A stretch of 13,234 bases of DNA from the NCBI GenBank assembly GCA_045651865.1, contig JAZRTC010000002.1, forward strand, positions 1 through 13,234, given 5' to 3'. The notes beneath the pieces were generated by a model, which was given only the letters and a program-made list of their open reading frames with translations, had not been told where the DNA came from and did no database searches. Made by a program: the position numbers and the translations under genes. Each line of letters begins with the position of its first letter. Position 1 is the first letter of the stretch. The stretch is from RGIG1959 sp045651865. GTDB lineage: Bacteria; Bacillota; Clostridia; Oscillospirales; Acutalibacteraceae. Shown piece after piece: positions 5,743-13,148 of the stretch.

Positions 5743-7548
5743 TCACCACGATACTGCCAGCGGAACGGGCAGGTTCGCGGTAGTGATATAGTGCTGACCT
5801 TCATATTCAAAAGATGCAAACCGATTAAAAGAGACTGCGAAATCCGGCTCTGTCTTCAAATCGTACACCGCGAGGAGTTCAAACGGTGTCTTGCCTGTTC
5901 GATCAAGGCGATAGATGTGCCACAGCATATTGCTTTGATGGTGTTTGCCGTTTTCATCGGGAACGGCGACCGCGACACCAATGGTGTGTTTATCATACAC
6001 CGTCCAGTAGAAATCAAACCGTTCTTCCCCTGATAATACCGTCTCGGTCAGGCGCGTGACAGGGGCATCGCTTCTTGACAGATCCCACAGCTCCAACCCG
6101 TCTGTAGTAGCATTGAACCGCAGATACTGTCCGTCAGAAAGGTCAATCAGCGTTTTGTGAGCATTGCTGCCCCAGACATTTCGAATTGTCTCTGCCGCAA
6201 ACGGCGTTTCATGCAAACGCACTGACATGCCGTAAAATTCCGCAAACAGCAAGGCATCTTCCACCACAATGACCGCGCTATCCTCTTCCCAATACACCTC
6301 GGGCAACAACCACAGCCGCGCCTGCTCAAGCTGTAAAAGCCGATAATAGCTTTTGCCCGTTCGGATGTTTGCCGTCATACCGAGCAGAGAGGTTTTGGTA
6401 TTGCCGCCGCGACCTGTGCTGTATTCACTGACCACGCGATATACCTCATTGTCTTTTGCCACCGACAGTACCGAGGTGCGTGCAAAGGTCGGATCGGGCA
6501 TTGCAAACACACCCGTATATTGTATGCCGTCATCCACCGTGAAGGTGTAGACTTTGTCAACATCTTCGACAACGCTCAGTGCGAACCAATCGGCACCGTA
6601 ATACACATCGGTCACATAGCCGTAAAAGGCGTGATGATCCGTCACGGTCGCTGTCGCAGTATCGATCTGCGTCACGGCAAGATAGCGCACCATAGTCGGC
6701 GTGCCGAGGATGTGAAGCCGCTCCTCACCCCACGCGACCGCCGCGCCATCGACGGACAGTTGCGGGATATAGTCCTCGGTGTTTTTCAGTCGCGACCAGC
6801 CGCACGCGCACACGCCGTCGGCGGTCATCAGCATCAGCGTATCCCCCGCCATATACACATGCGTGGGTGAACCAAGTTGTACAAAGCAGTGAAGTAACGC
6901 GGGAGTTGCGGGATCGGCAAGGCTGTACACCGTCACGACCGTGTAGGTGCCACGGTCAACGGCTTTGCCGCCTTCGATCTCAAGTGTATTCACCGCGATC
7001 AAGCGGTCATCACGCAAAAACAGTGCGGTGAAACTCGCGTACGCGTGTTGGTCTTCTTTAAGCGATACGGCTGTCAGATCGACATCGATCACACCGACCG
7101 CCTGTGGCGTATTACCCGACAGCGAAGAAATGATAATCTGCTGTCTGCCCAGATGATAGGAATACCCGTTATAAACCACCGCATTTTTCCCCTCGGTCAG
7201 CGCGGTCGATTCTGCCGCTTTCACAGGAATCTCCACATCGTCGCCTCTTGTACTCAGATGCTCCTCGCCTCCGCTCAGACCTTCGAGCAATTCCGAAAGT
7301 GTATCATAGGTATCGGAGGTAGCAAACGCCTCCTGCGGCAGTGCCACCGCGCCGCCCTCAAGCATCGTCGAGCGAAACGCATACCACCGCCATCCCTGCC
7401 ACACGCCGCAAACAAGCAGACACACACATGCCGCAGCGGCAGTCACCCGCAGCCATACAGGTCGTTTGCGCCGCGGCGTTTTCGCGGCATCTTCGATATA
7501 ACGCTTATCGATGCCTTCCATTGCATCGAGCAACTCGTCTCCTCTCAC
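5743..7548 (-). CDS. Membrane-anchored beta-propeller protein, probable partner of the ECF sigma factor
   Basis: A 601-residue protein. Residues 1-25 carry DELLDAMEGIDKRYIEDAA, a cytoplasmic segment typical of Firmicutes proteins encoded just after ECF sigma genes, which probably binds the sigma factor. One membrane helix follows at about 31-53 (VWLRVTAAAACVCLLVCGVW). The remaining ~530 residues form a secreted C-terminal beta-propeller domain (PF09826-type, repeated beta-strand blades such as VYSLADPATPALLHCFVQLG). I chose GTG 7548 because it overlaps the sigma stop by four bases (GTGA) and AGGAGG is 10 bases upstream, indicating coupled translation. By analogy it is an anti-sigma factor or sensor with an extracytoplasmic domain; this is inferred from context, and the signal is unknown. 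A strong terminator follows at once. Confidence 0.85.
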   Translation of the reverse strand: MRGDELLDAMEGIDKRYIEDAAKTPRRKRPVWLRVTAAAACVCLLVCGVWQGWRWYAFRSTMLEGGAVALPQEAFATSDTYDTLSELLEGLSGGEEHLSTRGDDVEIPVKAAESTALTEGKNAVVYNGYSYHLGRQQIIISSLSGNTPQAVGVIDVDLTAVSLKEDQHAYASFTALFLRDDRLIAVNTLEIEGGKAVDRGTYTVVTVYSLADPATPALLHCFVQLGSPTHVYMAGDTLMLMTADGVCACGWSRLKNTEDYIPQLSVDGAAVAWGEERLHILGTPTMVRYLAVTQIDTATATVTDHHAFYGYVTDVYYGADWFALSVVEDVDKVYTFTVDDGIQYTGVFAMPDPTFARTSVLSVAKDNEVYRVVSEYSTGRGGNTKTSLLGMTANIRTGKSYYRLLQLEQARLWLLPEVYWEEDSAVIVVEDALLFAEFYGMSVRLHETPFAAETIRNVWGSNAHKTLIDLSDGQYLRFNATTDGLELWDLSRSDAPVTRLTETVLSGEERFDFYWTVYDKHTIGVAVAVPDENGKHHQSNMLWHIYRLDRTGKTPFELLAVYDLKTEPDFAVSFNRFASFEYEGQHYITTANLPVPLAVSW

Positions 7549-8105
7549 AGCTCATACCCCTCCTTTTGCAAATAGGTGCGTAGCTGTTCCCGCACGCGAA
7601 ACAGGGTGGTCTTCACCTTGCTCGGTGATACTCCGTAGCGCGTGGCGATGGAGTCGATCGAATCAAGATACCAATATCGCCGCACGAATAGATTGCGCTT
7701 TTCGGTTTTGAGCGTGGCGAGGAAGGTATTGAGCGCTCGTTTCAGCTCCTCCTGATCCAGTCGACACGCGGCATCATCGGGAGACGGCAAACACTCCTCC
7801 ATCTCGTGGCTGAGCTCACACACAAATGCGCGGCGCTTAAGCTGATGGCGTTCGCGACAACAATTCAGCGACAAATGCCGTGTGATGCGTGCCAGAAACG
7901 CATAGAGATAGGTGTATGGCTCATGCGGCGGGATGGCGTTCCACGCGCGGAAATAGGTGTCGTTTTCACATTCCTCGGCGGTCTGCCGATCTTCGACGAT
8001 GCCAAACGCCAGTGTCCGCAAACGCGCACCGTATGTATCCGCCGTTTCCTCAATGGCATTTTCATCCCGCGCCAGATACAGCGCGACAATCTCTTCATCT
8101 TTCAT
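7545..8105 (-). CDS. ECF-type RNA polymerase sigma factor
   Basis: A 186-residue sigma-70 family protein of extracytoplasmic-function type, with only regions 2 and 4. Region 2 covers about residues 14-85, with DRQTAEECENDTYFRAWNAI matching the core-binding and -10-recognition helices. Region 4 covers about 120-182, with SIDSIATRYGVSPSKVKTTL as the -35-recognition helix-turn-helix. I chose ATG 8105 because AAGGAGG lies 7 bases upstream. A GTG 18 bases earlier would place the ribosome site inside the gene. It overlaps the beta-propeller gene by four bases, the usual sigma/anti-sigma arrangement. An ECF-like promoter directly upstream suggests self-activation. Confidence 0.92.
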   Translation of the reverse strand: MKDEEIVALYLARDENAIEETADTYGARLRTLAFGIVEDRQTAEECENDTYFRAWNAIPPHEPYTYLYAFLARITRHLSLNCCRERHQLKRRAFVCELSHEMEECLPSPDDAACRLDQEELKRALNTFLATLKTEKRNLFVRRYWYLDSIDSIATRYGVSPSKVKTTLFRVREQLRTYLQKEGYEL

Positions 8106-8122
8106 CCCATCGCCTCCTTTCA

Positions 8123-8156
8123 CCTATATAAGCACCGTTTGCAGGAAAAGGTTACA
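8123..8156 (-). promoter_or_regulatory. Predicted ECF sigma-dependent autoregulatory promoter
   Basis: On the minus strand, TGTAACCTTTTCC (8156-8144) resembles an ECF -35 element with its AAC core. GTGCTTATATAGG (8135-8123) starts 15 bases after AAC and resembles an ECF -10. It lies immediately before the sigma gene's ribosome site. It is not a good housekeeping promoter, and which sigma factor reads it is an inference. Confidence 0.55.
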
Positions 8157-8160
8157 AAAA

Positions 8161-8661
8161 TTATTTCTCATCTTCGGCGAGCATTTCCAACGCCTGCCAT
8201 TCACCGTAAAGTTCACGCAGTGCCGATAAATACACCACCGTACCGCCGATCATTCTGGGGCGGTGTAAAACCTCGTGTTTTTTTCGGCGCACCAACCATT
8301 TCCAATACCCCTTGGGAGAATGCACCAGTTCGCGCGCCACCTGCGCAAGCTCACCTTTGTCAATACGGGATGCATAGCCGCGCCACAGCCACCATTCATA
8401 CAGCGCCACACCGACAGCAGCAGGAAACACTAAGGAGGCGAGTTGCTTTCCGATTGACGGAGCTCCGAAAAAATACGATGTCAACGCACAGAGAACACCG
8501 ACAAGCAAAAACTCACCGGCCATCCATAAGGCATACCACCTGAGGCGACTGACAATGCGCACGATATCAGCTTTGCGGTCGAGGCCTGCCTGCTCTTTTT
8601 CACATTCTTCGCAGAGTGTGCCCCACTCCGCTTGTCGGCGGTGACATTTTTCACACAACAT
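8161..8661 (-). CDS. Zinc-ribbon membrane protein of unknown function
   Basis: A 166-residue protein with an N-terminal Cys4 zinc-ribbon (Cys3, Cys6, Cys17, Cys20 in CEKC...CEEC). Two hydrophobic segments follow, at about 42-66 (WMAGEFLLVGVLCALTSYFFG) and 73-95 (LASLVFPAAVGVALYEWWLW), and then a basic cytoplasmic tail (VRRKKHEVLHRPR). I do not recognise the family. I chose ATG 8661 because GGAGG is 8 bases upstream; that ribosome site overlaps the end of the deacylase gene, so the two are probably co-transcribed. It ends 55 bases before the sigma gene, with the ECF-like promoter in between. Confidence 0.75.
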   Translation of the reverse strand: MLCEKCHRRQAEWGTLCEECEKEQAGLDRKADIVRIVSRLRWYALWMAGEFLLVGVLCALTSYFFGAPSIGKQLASLVFPAAVGVALYEWWLWRGYASRIDKGELAQVARELVHSPKGYWKWLVRRKKHEVLHRPRMIGGTVVYLSALRELYGEWQALEMLAEDEK

Positions 8662-8664
8662 CGT

Positions 8665-9216
8665 TTATTCCTCCCCGATCAGTTTTACCGTTGTCATCGT
8701 ATGGTGCATGGCGGGCAAGACCGTATCAAACAGATCGTGCGTGCCGAGCTTCAGGCTTGCCGTATTGATGCAGGGATGACAACCGATCGTATCGCTTTGA
8801 AGCAGGTCTTCATCCACCAGCAGATTCACAGCGTTGTCGTGATCGTTCATCAAACCGAGCACCGACACCGAACCCGGCGTGATATCGAGATAACGCTCCA
8901 TATGCTCCGCCGTCGCAAACGACAGACGGGAGGAGTTGATCTGCGCGGAAAGTTCTTTGGTTTTGAACGGTTTGTCCGCAGGCATCATCAGCAGATAAAA
9001 CACCGTTTGCTGACGGTTGCACAAAAACAGATTTTTGCAGATAGCGGCACCGAGTGCTTCATCCACAGCGGCGCACGCTTCCATGGTATCGGCACGCTCG
9101 TGGTCAATGCGCTGATAGGACACACCGAGCGAATCCAGCAGGTCATAACAACGGCGTTCTTTGTCAAGACGGGTATCGGCATCGGCAGGTCTGCCGTTGT
9201 GAAGTTGTAAGGTCAT
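8665..9216 (-). CDS. Prolyl-tRNA editing deacylase, PrdX/YbaK family
   Basis: A 183-residue protein of the prolyl-tRNA synthetase-associated domain family, which hydrolyses mischarged tRNA (for example Ala-tRNA-Pro) in trans in the cytoplasm. Visible motifs are EACAAVDEALGAAICKNLFL (46-65) with the conserved KNLF lysine at 61, the PGSVSVLGL block (114-122), and GCHPCIN (145-151), the GxxPxxN motif. I chose ATG 9216 because AAGGAG is 7 bases upstream. The ATG six bases earlier would be only one base from that site. In proline-fermenting clostridia, relatives are named PrdX and lie beside proline reductase genes, but no such genes are seen here, so I give no symbol. It heads a minus-strand group with the zinc-ribbon protein. 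Confidence 0.9.
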   Translation of the reverse strand: MTLQLHNGRPADADTRLDKERRCYDLLDSLGVSYQRIDHERADTMEACAAVDEALGAAICKNLFLCNRQQTVFYLLMMPADKPFKTKELSAQINSSRLSFATAEHMERYLDITPGSVSVLGLMNDHDNAVNLLVDEDLLQSDTIGCHPCINTASLKLGTHDLFDTVLPAMHHTMTTVKLIGEE

Positions 9217-9253
9217 AATCATTCTCCTTTGTACAAAAACTCCATTCGTGTCC

Positions 9254-9280
9254 GTAGGGCGCGCAGACCCCTGCGCGCCG
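9254..9280. repeat. GC-rich intergenic hairpin
   Basis: GGCGCGCAG (9258-9266) and CTGCGCGCC (9271-9279) form a perfect 9-bp stem with a 4-base loop, preceded by GTAG. It has the look of a dispersed intergenic palindromic repeat of Clostridia. It lies about 40 bases upstream of the deacylase start, in its possible leader. Confidence 0.55.
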
Positions 9281-9334
9281 CGTTTCTTTACGGCAACGGT
9301 TGCCACAAAGAAACTTCATTTTTCCATTTCAAAT

Positions 9335-9395
9335 CCCCTCCGTCACGCTCCGCGTGCCACCTCCCCTTGCTTCAAGGGGAGGCAATACAGAGGGT
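9335..9395. repeat. Dispersed palindromic (MITE-like) intergenic repeat
   Basis: A compact nested palindrome. The outer arms CCCTC (9336-9340) and GAGGG (9390-9394) enclose CACGC/GCGTG (9344-9356) and a perfect 9-bp hairpin CTCCCCTTG/CAAGGGGAG (9361-9381). I recognise the general form (CCTCCGTCA..CACCTCCCCTT..AAGGGGAGG) as a repeat found many times in intergenic regions of gut Clostridia. The copy number in this genome cannot be seen here. Confidence 0.65.
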
Positions 9396-9454
9396 GGTTG
9401 AGGATGTTTCTCTCATCATATCACATCAACACGCAAAATGCAATTTCGCAACCG

Positions 9455-9487
9455 GTTGATGCATCAACAATGTTGACTTTTCAACAT
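9455..9487. promoter_or_regulatory. Operator-like palindromes at the oxidoreductase promoter
   Basis: GTTGATGCATCAAC (9455-9468) is a perfect 14-base palindrome. It is followed by ATGTTGA-CTTT-TCAACAT (9470-9487), with 7-bp arms. The half-site TCAACA or its complement TGTTGA recurs at 9426, 9464, 9471, 9481 and 9516. The second palindrome covers the -35 box and spacer, so a dimeric repressor is likely. No regulator gene for it is visible in the window. Confidence 0.65.
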
Positions 9488-9500
9488 CGTGTGGTATAAT
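9473..9500 (+). promoter_or_regulatory. Strong SigA-type promoter of the oxidoreductase-AcnX operon
   Basis: TTGACT (9473-9478), a 16-base spacer and a perfect TATAAT (9495-9500), preceded by an extended TGG, predict a start near 9507, about 32 bases before the ATG. Confidence 0.85.
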
Positions 9501-9538
9501 GGAAACAGCAAACCTTCAACACAAAAGGAGTGTGCGAT

Positions 9539-11599
9539 ATGGACAACAAGTATGAAGCCCTGTTCACCCCGTGGAACATCGGCAAGGTCGAGATCAAAAA
9601 CCGCATCGTGATGTGCCCGATGGGCGGCACCTCGCTCTTTGGCTGGTTTGAACTCGGGGGCTGTCACTTTGACAAGGAGGCGGCGAATTTCTTTCTGGAA
9701 CGCGCCAAAAACAATGTTGGTCTGATCATTCCCGGCATTGCGCGGCTTCGCGACACCTTCTGGGGCAAATGGCTGTGGCAAAACCCGAAGATGTTTGAGG
9801 AACTGAAAGTCTTTATGGACGAGATCCATAAAACAGGCGCGAAGCTGTTTATTCAGCTCACCGCCGGTATGGGTCGTTCGTGGGCGATCACGGAGCTGGT
9901 CGCACCCCTGCATAAAAACAAATTCACCCGCGCACTCATCAAGCCTGTGATCGATACCTCGCACGAGCTTGCCTGCCCGAGTCCGCAACCCTCGCGCTGG
10001 GCGCACGACATCGAATGTCCCGAAATGACCGTGGAGCAGATTCACGAGATCATCGAAGCCTTCGCCAAAACGGCAAAGCTCTGCCGCGACGCGGGCGTGG
10101 ACGGCGTGGAAGTTCACGCTGTACACGAGGGATATCTGCTGGATCAGTTCGCCATTGAATTTTTCAACAAGCGCACCGATGATTACGGCGGCAATTTTGA
10201 AAACCGCTACCGCTTTGCCGTAGAAGTGGTCAATGCCATCAAAGAGGCGTGCGGCGAAGATTACCCCGTGTCGCTGCGTTATTCGGTAGAGTCGAAAATG
10301 AAAGGCTTCTGCGAAGGCGCGATGCCCGGCGAAGTGTACAACGAAGTCGGCAGAGCTATGGAAGAATCCGAAAAGGCGGCGAAGTATCTGCAAGACGCCG
10401 GCTACGATATGCTCAACGCCGACAACGGTACATACGATTCGTGGTACTGGGCGCATCCGCCGATGTATATGCCGCAAAACTGCAACCTCGAAGATGTGGC
10501 ACATATCAAGCAATTTGTGGATATCCCCGTGGTGTGCGCGGGCAGAATGGAACCCGATGTCGGCGCACAGGCCGTTGCAGACGGCAAAATCGACGCCGTG
10601 GGTGTGGCGCGGCAATTCCTGACCGATCCTGCGTGGGTCACAAAGCTGATCGAGGATCGCCTTGAAGATATCAAACCCTGCATCTGCTGTCATGCCGCTT
10701 GCTTCAATTTCTCTCGCTCGAAGGGAACGGCGAACACGCAAGACCTCACCGACACGATGGGACTGGCTCGCTGTGCGCTCAACCCCGAAACGATGCAGTC
10801 AAAGAAGTATCATATCACACCTGCCAAAAAGCAAAAGACCGTCACGGTCATCGGCGGCGGCATCGGCGGTATGGAGGCGGCGATTCTTGCCGCCAAACGC
10901 GGACATAAGGTGACGCTGTATGAAAAGACCGAGAAACTCGGCGGCGTATTCATCGCGGCGGCGGCACCCTCGTTCAAGGAGAAAGACCGCGATCTGATCG
11001 CGTGGTATATCCGCGAACTCGGCAAACACCCGATTGATGTGAAGATGAACACGGCAGTGACCGATGTGAAAGCACTTGACGCCGACGAAGTCATCATTGC
11101 GACAGGTGCTGTGGCTCGTTCGATCCCCGTCAAGGGCGCGGACACCGCTGTGGAAGCGGTGGATTTCCTGCTCGGCAACAAAGAAGTCGGCGATAAAGTC
11201 GTCATTGTCGGCGGCGGTCTGACAGGTTGTGAGATCGCGTACGAGCTGTATCTGCAGGGTAAGAAGCCCGTGATCGTGGAAATGCAAAACGATCTTATCA
11301 CAGGCAAGGGCATCTGCCTTGCCAACACCAGCTTCCTGCGCGATTTCTTCAAGACCAATCAAGTTCCCGTGCATCTGGAAACCGCGCTGTGCTCCATCAA
11401 CGACGGCTCGGTGACCGTGAAAGACAAGGACGGCAAAACCTTTGATATCGCGACCGATTCGGTGATCCTGTCGGTCGGTTACACCCCCGCTCCCCTCGCC
11501 GCCAAAGGCAAGAATGTCCACATCATCGGCGATGTGTGCAAGGTCGGCAACCTGCGCACCGTGATCTGGCAGGCGTGGGATGTCGTGATGAAGCTGTAA
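9539..11599 (+). CDS. BaiCD/enoate-reductase-like NADH:flavin oxidoreductase
   Basis: A 686-residue enzyme with the three-part layout of 2,4-dienoyl-CoA reductase, enoate reductase and BaiCD/BaiH. The N-terminal Old-Yellow-Enzyme TIM barrel binds FMN and includes VEVHAVHEGYLLDQF with His193 and His196, then FNKRTDDYGG. The cysteines C381, C384, C388 and C412 (CICCHAAC, ARCALNP) fit the [4Fe-4S] site. An FAD-binding motif GGGIGG lies at 439-444 and an NAD(P)H-binding motif GGGLTG at 558-563. Such enzymes reduce (or make) an activated C=C bond in the cytoplasm. The HAVHEGY wording is, from memory, characteristic of the bile-acid BaiCD/BaiH branch, but no other bai genes are seen. I chose ATG 9539 because AAGGAG is 8 bases upstream. 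The gene is followed after 14 bases by aconitase X, pointing to a shared substrate. Confidence 0.93.
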   Translation: MDNKYEALFTPWNIGKVEIKNRIVMCPMGGTSLFGWFELGGCHFDKEAANFFLERAKNNVGLIIPGIARLRDTFWGKWLWQNPKMFEELKVFMDEIHKTGAKLFIQLTAGMGRSWAITELVAPLHKNKFTRALIKPVIDTSHELACPSPQPSRWAHDIECPEMTVEQIHEIIEAFAKTAKLCRDAGVDGVEVHAVHEGYLLDQFAIEFFNKRTDDYGGNFENRYRFAVEVVNAIKEACGEDYPVSLRYSVESKMKGFCEGAMPGEVYNEVGRAMEESEKAAKYLQDAGYDMLNADNGTYDSWYWAHPPMYMPQNCNLEDVAHIKQFVDIPVVCAGRMEPDVGAQAVADGKIDAVGVARQFLTDPAWVTKLIEDRLEDIKPCICCHAACFNFSRSKGTANTQDLTDTMGLARCALNPETMQSKKYHITPAKKQKTVTVIGGGIGGMEAAILAAKRGHKVTLYEKTEKLGGVFIAAAAPSFKEKDRDLIAWYIRELGKHPIDVKMNTAVTDVKALDADEVIIATGAVARSIPVKGADTAVEAVDFLLGNKEVGDKVVIVGGGLTGCEIAYELYLQGKKPVIVEMQNDLITGKGICLANTSFLRDFFKTNQVPVHLETALCSINDGSVTVKDKDGKTFDIATDSVILSVGYTPAPLAAKGKNVHIIGDVCKVGNLRTVIWQAWDVVMKL

Positions 11600-11613
11600 G
11601 GAGGAATTACTTT

Positions 11614-12891
11614 ATGGAACTTACCCGCGAACAGCAGGCGATTCTCGACGGTGAAAAGGGCGAGACGCTTGCCAAGGTTATGAAAACGCTCGTGATGTAC
11701 GGCGAGTTGTTCGGTGCCACCAAGATGGTACCCGTCACCTCGAAGCATAATCACCTTGTGACCTCGTTCGGTCTCAAGGCGCTCGGCCCTGTGTATGAGA
11801 TGATGAACGAGCTGATTGAGAGCGGTGCCGTGTCACAGCAGACCTTTTCCGTGGACCCGCGTCCGCTGGACAAGAATGTGCCGTCCAATTTCCTGTTGAA
11901 CTTTATTTTCAACAACTTTATGTATTCCAAGCAGGATTTTTATGAAGGTCAGCTCAAAAAGCTCGGCCTGATGAATGACAATGCGTTTACCTGCGCGTGC
12001 TACCTCGATGAGGTCGGCAACAAGCCACAAAAGGGCGAGATCCTGTCGTGGGCGGAGTCGTCGGCAGTCGTGTACGCAAACTCCGTTCTGGGTGCACGAT
12101 GCAACCGCAACTCGGGTCTGATTGACCTGATGGGTTCGGTTGTCGGCTTTGTTCCCTATTTCGGTCTGCTGACCGACGAGGGTCGCCGTGCAAGCTGGAT
12201 CGTAGAGATCCGCACCACCAAGAAACCCGAAGCGCAACTGCTCGGCTCTGCCATCGGTATGAAGGTGATGGAAGATGTGCCGTATGTCAAGGGACTGGAT
12301 AAGTGGCTCGGCACGGAGCTTGACGATGCCGCCTGCACCTATCTCAAGGATTTCGGCGCGGCAACGGCATCTAACGGTGCGGTGGGACTGTATCACATTG
12401 ACAACCTCACCCCCGAAGCCAAAGAACTCGGCGAAACGCTCATTCAAGACGGCGCACAAGTGTATGTGATCGACGACGCCGAACTCGATCGCGTGTACAA
12501 GAACTATCCCGTGATGTGGAAAAACGAAAACCAGAAGCCGAAGCTGTGCTTCATGGGTTGCCCGCATATGACCCTGCAACAGCTTAAGGACTGGACCGAC
12601 AAAGTGGAAGCTTCGCTCAAAGAGGCAGGCAACAAAAAAGTGCTGATCCCCACCGTGTTTACCGCTCCCACGGCGGTGCTCAACGAGTTCGAGAAAACGC
12701 CGTATGCCGCGCGACTCAAGGCAACAGGCGTCATCACCTCGTACATCTGCCCGCTGATGTATATGAACAACCCGCTCGCAGGTAAGATGCCTGTGATTAC
12801 CTCGTCGAACAAACTGCGCACCTATACGACGGCGCGCTACTATACCGATGACGAAATCCTGGCACAGATCACGAAAGGAGGCAACCGCTGA
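11614..12891 (+). CDS. Aconitase X large (catalytic) subunit, DUF521 family
   Basis: A 425-residue protein of the AcnX catalytic family (DUF521). Known members are dehydratases: cis-3-hydroxy-L-proline dehydratase in bacteria and phosphomevalonate dehydratase in archaea. It shows MKTLVMYGELFGATKMVPVT near the N-terminus, LGARCNRNSG (Cys163), CFMGCPHMTLQQL (Cys312, Cys316) and SYICPLMY (Cys379); several of these cysteines are expected to bind the iron centre. I chose ATG 11614 because AAGGAGG overlaps the upstream stop and ends 9 bases before it. The small swivel subunit overlaps its stop by one base, as in two-subunit AcnX. With the upstream ene-reductase it suggests dehydration followed by C=C reduction. 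The substrate is not determinable; hydroxyproline is only one candidate. Confidence 0.92.
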   Translation: MELTREQQAILDGEKGETLAKVMKTLVMYGELFGATKMVPVTSKHNHLVTSFGLKALGPVYEMMNELIESGAVSQQTFSVDPRPLDKNVPSNFLLNFIFNNFMYSKQDFYEGQLKKLGLMNDNAFTCACYLDEVGNKPQKGEILSWAESSAVVYANSVLGARCNRNSGLIDLMGSVVGFVPYFGLLTDEGRRASWIVEIRTTKKPEAQLLGSAIGMKVMEDVPYVKGLDKWLGTELDDAACTYLKDFGAATASNGAVGLYHIDNLTPEAKELGETLIQDGAQVYVIDDAELDRVYKNYPVMWKNENQKPKLCFMGCPHMTLQQLKDWTDKVEASLKEAGNKKVLIPTVFTAPTAVLNEFEKTPYAARLKATGVITSYICPLMYMNNPLAGKMPVITSSNKLRTYTTARYYTDDEILAQITKGGNR

Positions 12892-13064
12892 TGAAAACAT
12901 TTAAAGGACGCATTGTTGCACCCGGCACGGTGAGTGCCAAAGCGGTCGTCTCGCACGAAGGACTCAACACCCTCGCCTCCTTCCAGAAGGCGTTGCAGTT
13001 CGGCGACAAGAACGCCACCTGCGGCGATCAGAACAACAAGGATCTGTTCGGTAAGCAGATGGCG
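12891..13064 (+). CDS. Aconitase X small (swivel) subunit, 3' end missing
   Basis: The first 58 residues of the AcnX swivel-domain protein (DUF126), which closes over the active site of the large subunit. Visible are FKGRIVAPGTVSAKAVVSHE and then LQFGDKNATCGDQNNKDLFG. ATG 12891 overlaps the large-subunit stop by one base (TGATG), with AAAGGAGG 9 bases upstream. The frame appears to continue to a stop at 13086-13088, but residues 59-65 (KSEAKRS) and that stop are encoded by adapter sequence beginning at 13065. The true protein continues beyond the contig; relatives are about 130 residues or longer. Confidence 0.85.
12979..13064. repeat. 86-base insert, first (genuine) copy
   Basis: Part of the AcnX small-subunit gene. 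It is repeated base for base at 13149-13234 after the adapter, so the repeat is a library artefact and not a biological duplication. Confidence 0.9.
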
Positions 13065-13148
13065 AAGTCGGAGGCCAAGCGGTCTTAGGAAGACAATGTC
13101 ATAAACCAACTCCTTGGCTCACAGAACGACATGGCTACGATCCGACTT
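13065..13148. other. Sequencing adapter contamination (MGI/BGI DNBSEQ type) with index
   Basis: Bases 13065-13096 (starting AAGTCGGAGGCCAAGCGGTC) and 13107-13148 (ending GCTACGATCCGACTT) match the two halves of the MGI/BGI library adapter as I know it. Between them, 13097-13106 (TGTCATAAAC) is exactly 10 bases, the length of the sample index. This is not genomic DNA. Confidence 0.93.

Noticed and set aside
5572..6033. Plus-strand 153-codon open frame between the PTP remnant and the beta-propeller gene
   Set aside because: It runs through the displaced promoter and a terminator hairpin and into antisense of the beta-propeller gene, so it is not a credible gene.
7806..8543. Plus-strand 245-codon open frame
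   Set aside because: It is antisense to the sigma factor and zinc-ribbon genes and is rich in Arg, His and Thr with no domain; both minus-strand genes are better supported.
9464..10741. Minus-strand 425-codon open frame
   Set aside because: It lies antisense to the clearly recognised flavin oxidoreductase, has an Arg/His-rich low-complexity composition typical of a GC-rich shadow frame, and matches no family I know.
10799..11521. Minus-strand 240-codon open frame
   Set aside because: Antisense to the FAD/NAD-binding half of the oxidoreductase, with no domain recognised.
9539..11599. A complete bile-acid 7-dehydroxylation (bai) operon
   Set aside because: Only a BaiCD-like enzyme is present. 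The next genes are aconitase X subunits, and no CoA ligase, BaiE dehydratase or transporter is seen, so bile acid is not assigned as the substrate.
11833..12900. Minus-strand 355-codon open frame
   Set aside because: Antisense to the aconitase X gene, rich in His/Arg/Val, with no recognisable domain or ribosome site context; a shadow of the plus-strand codon usage.
13065..13088. C-terminal residues KSEAKRS and stop of the aconitase X small subunit
   Set aside because: They are encoded by adapter sequence, so the real gene is open at the contig end.
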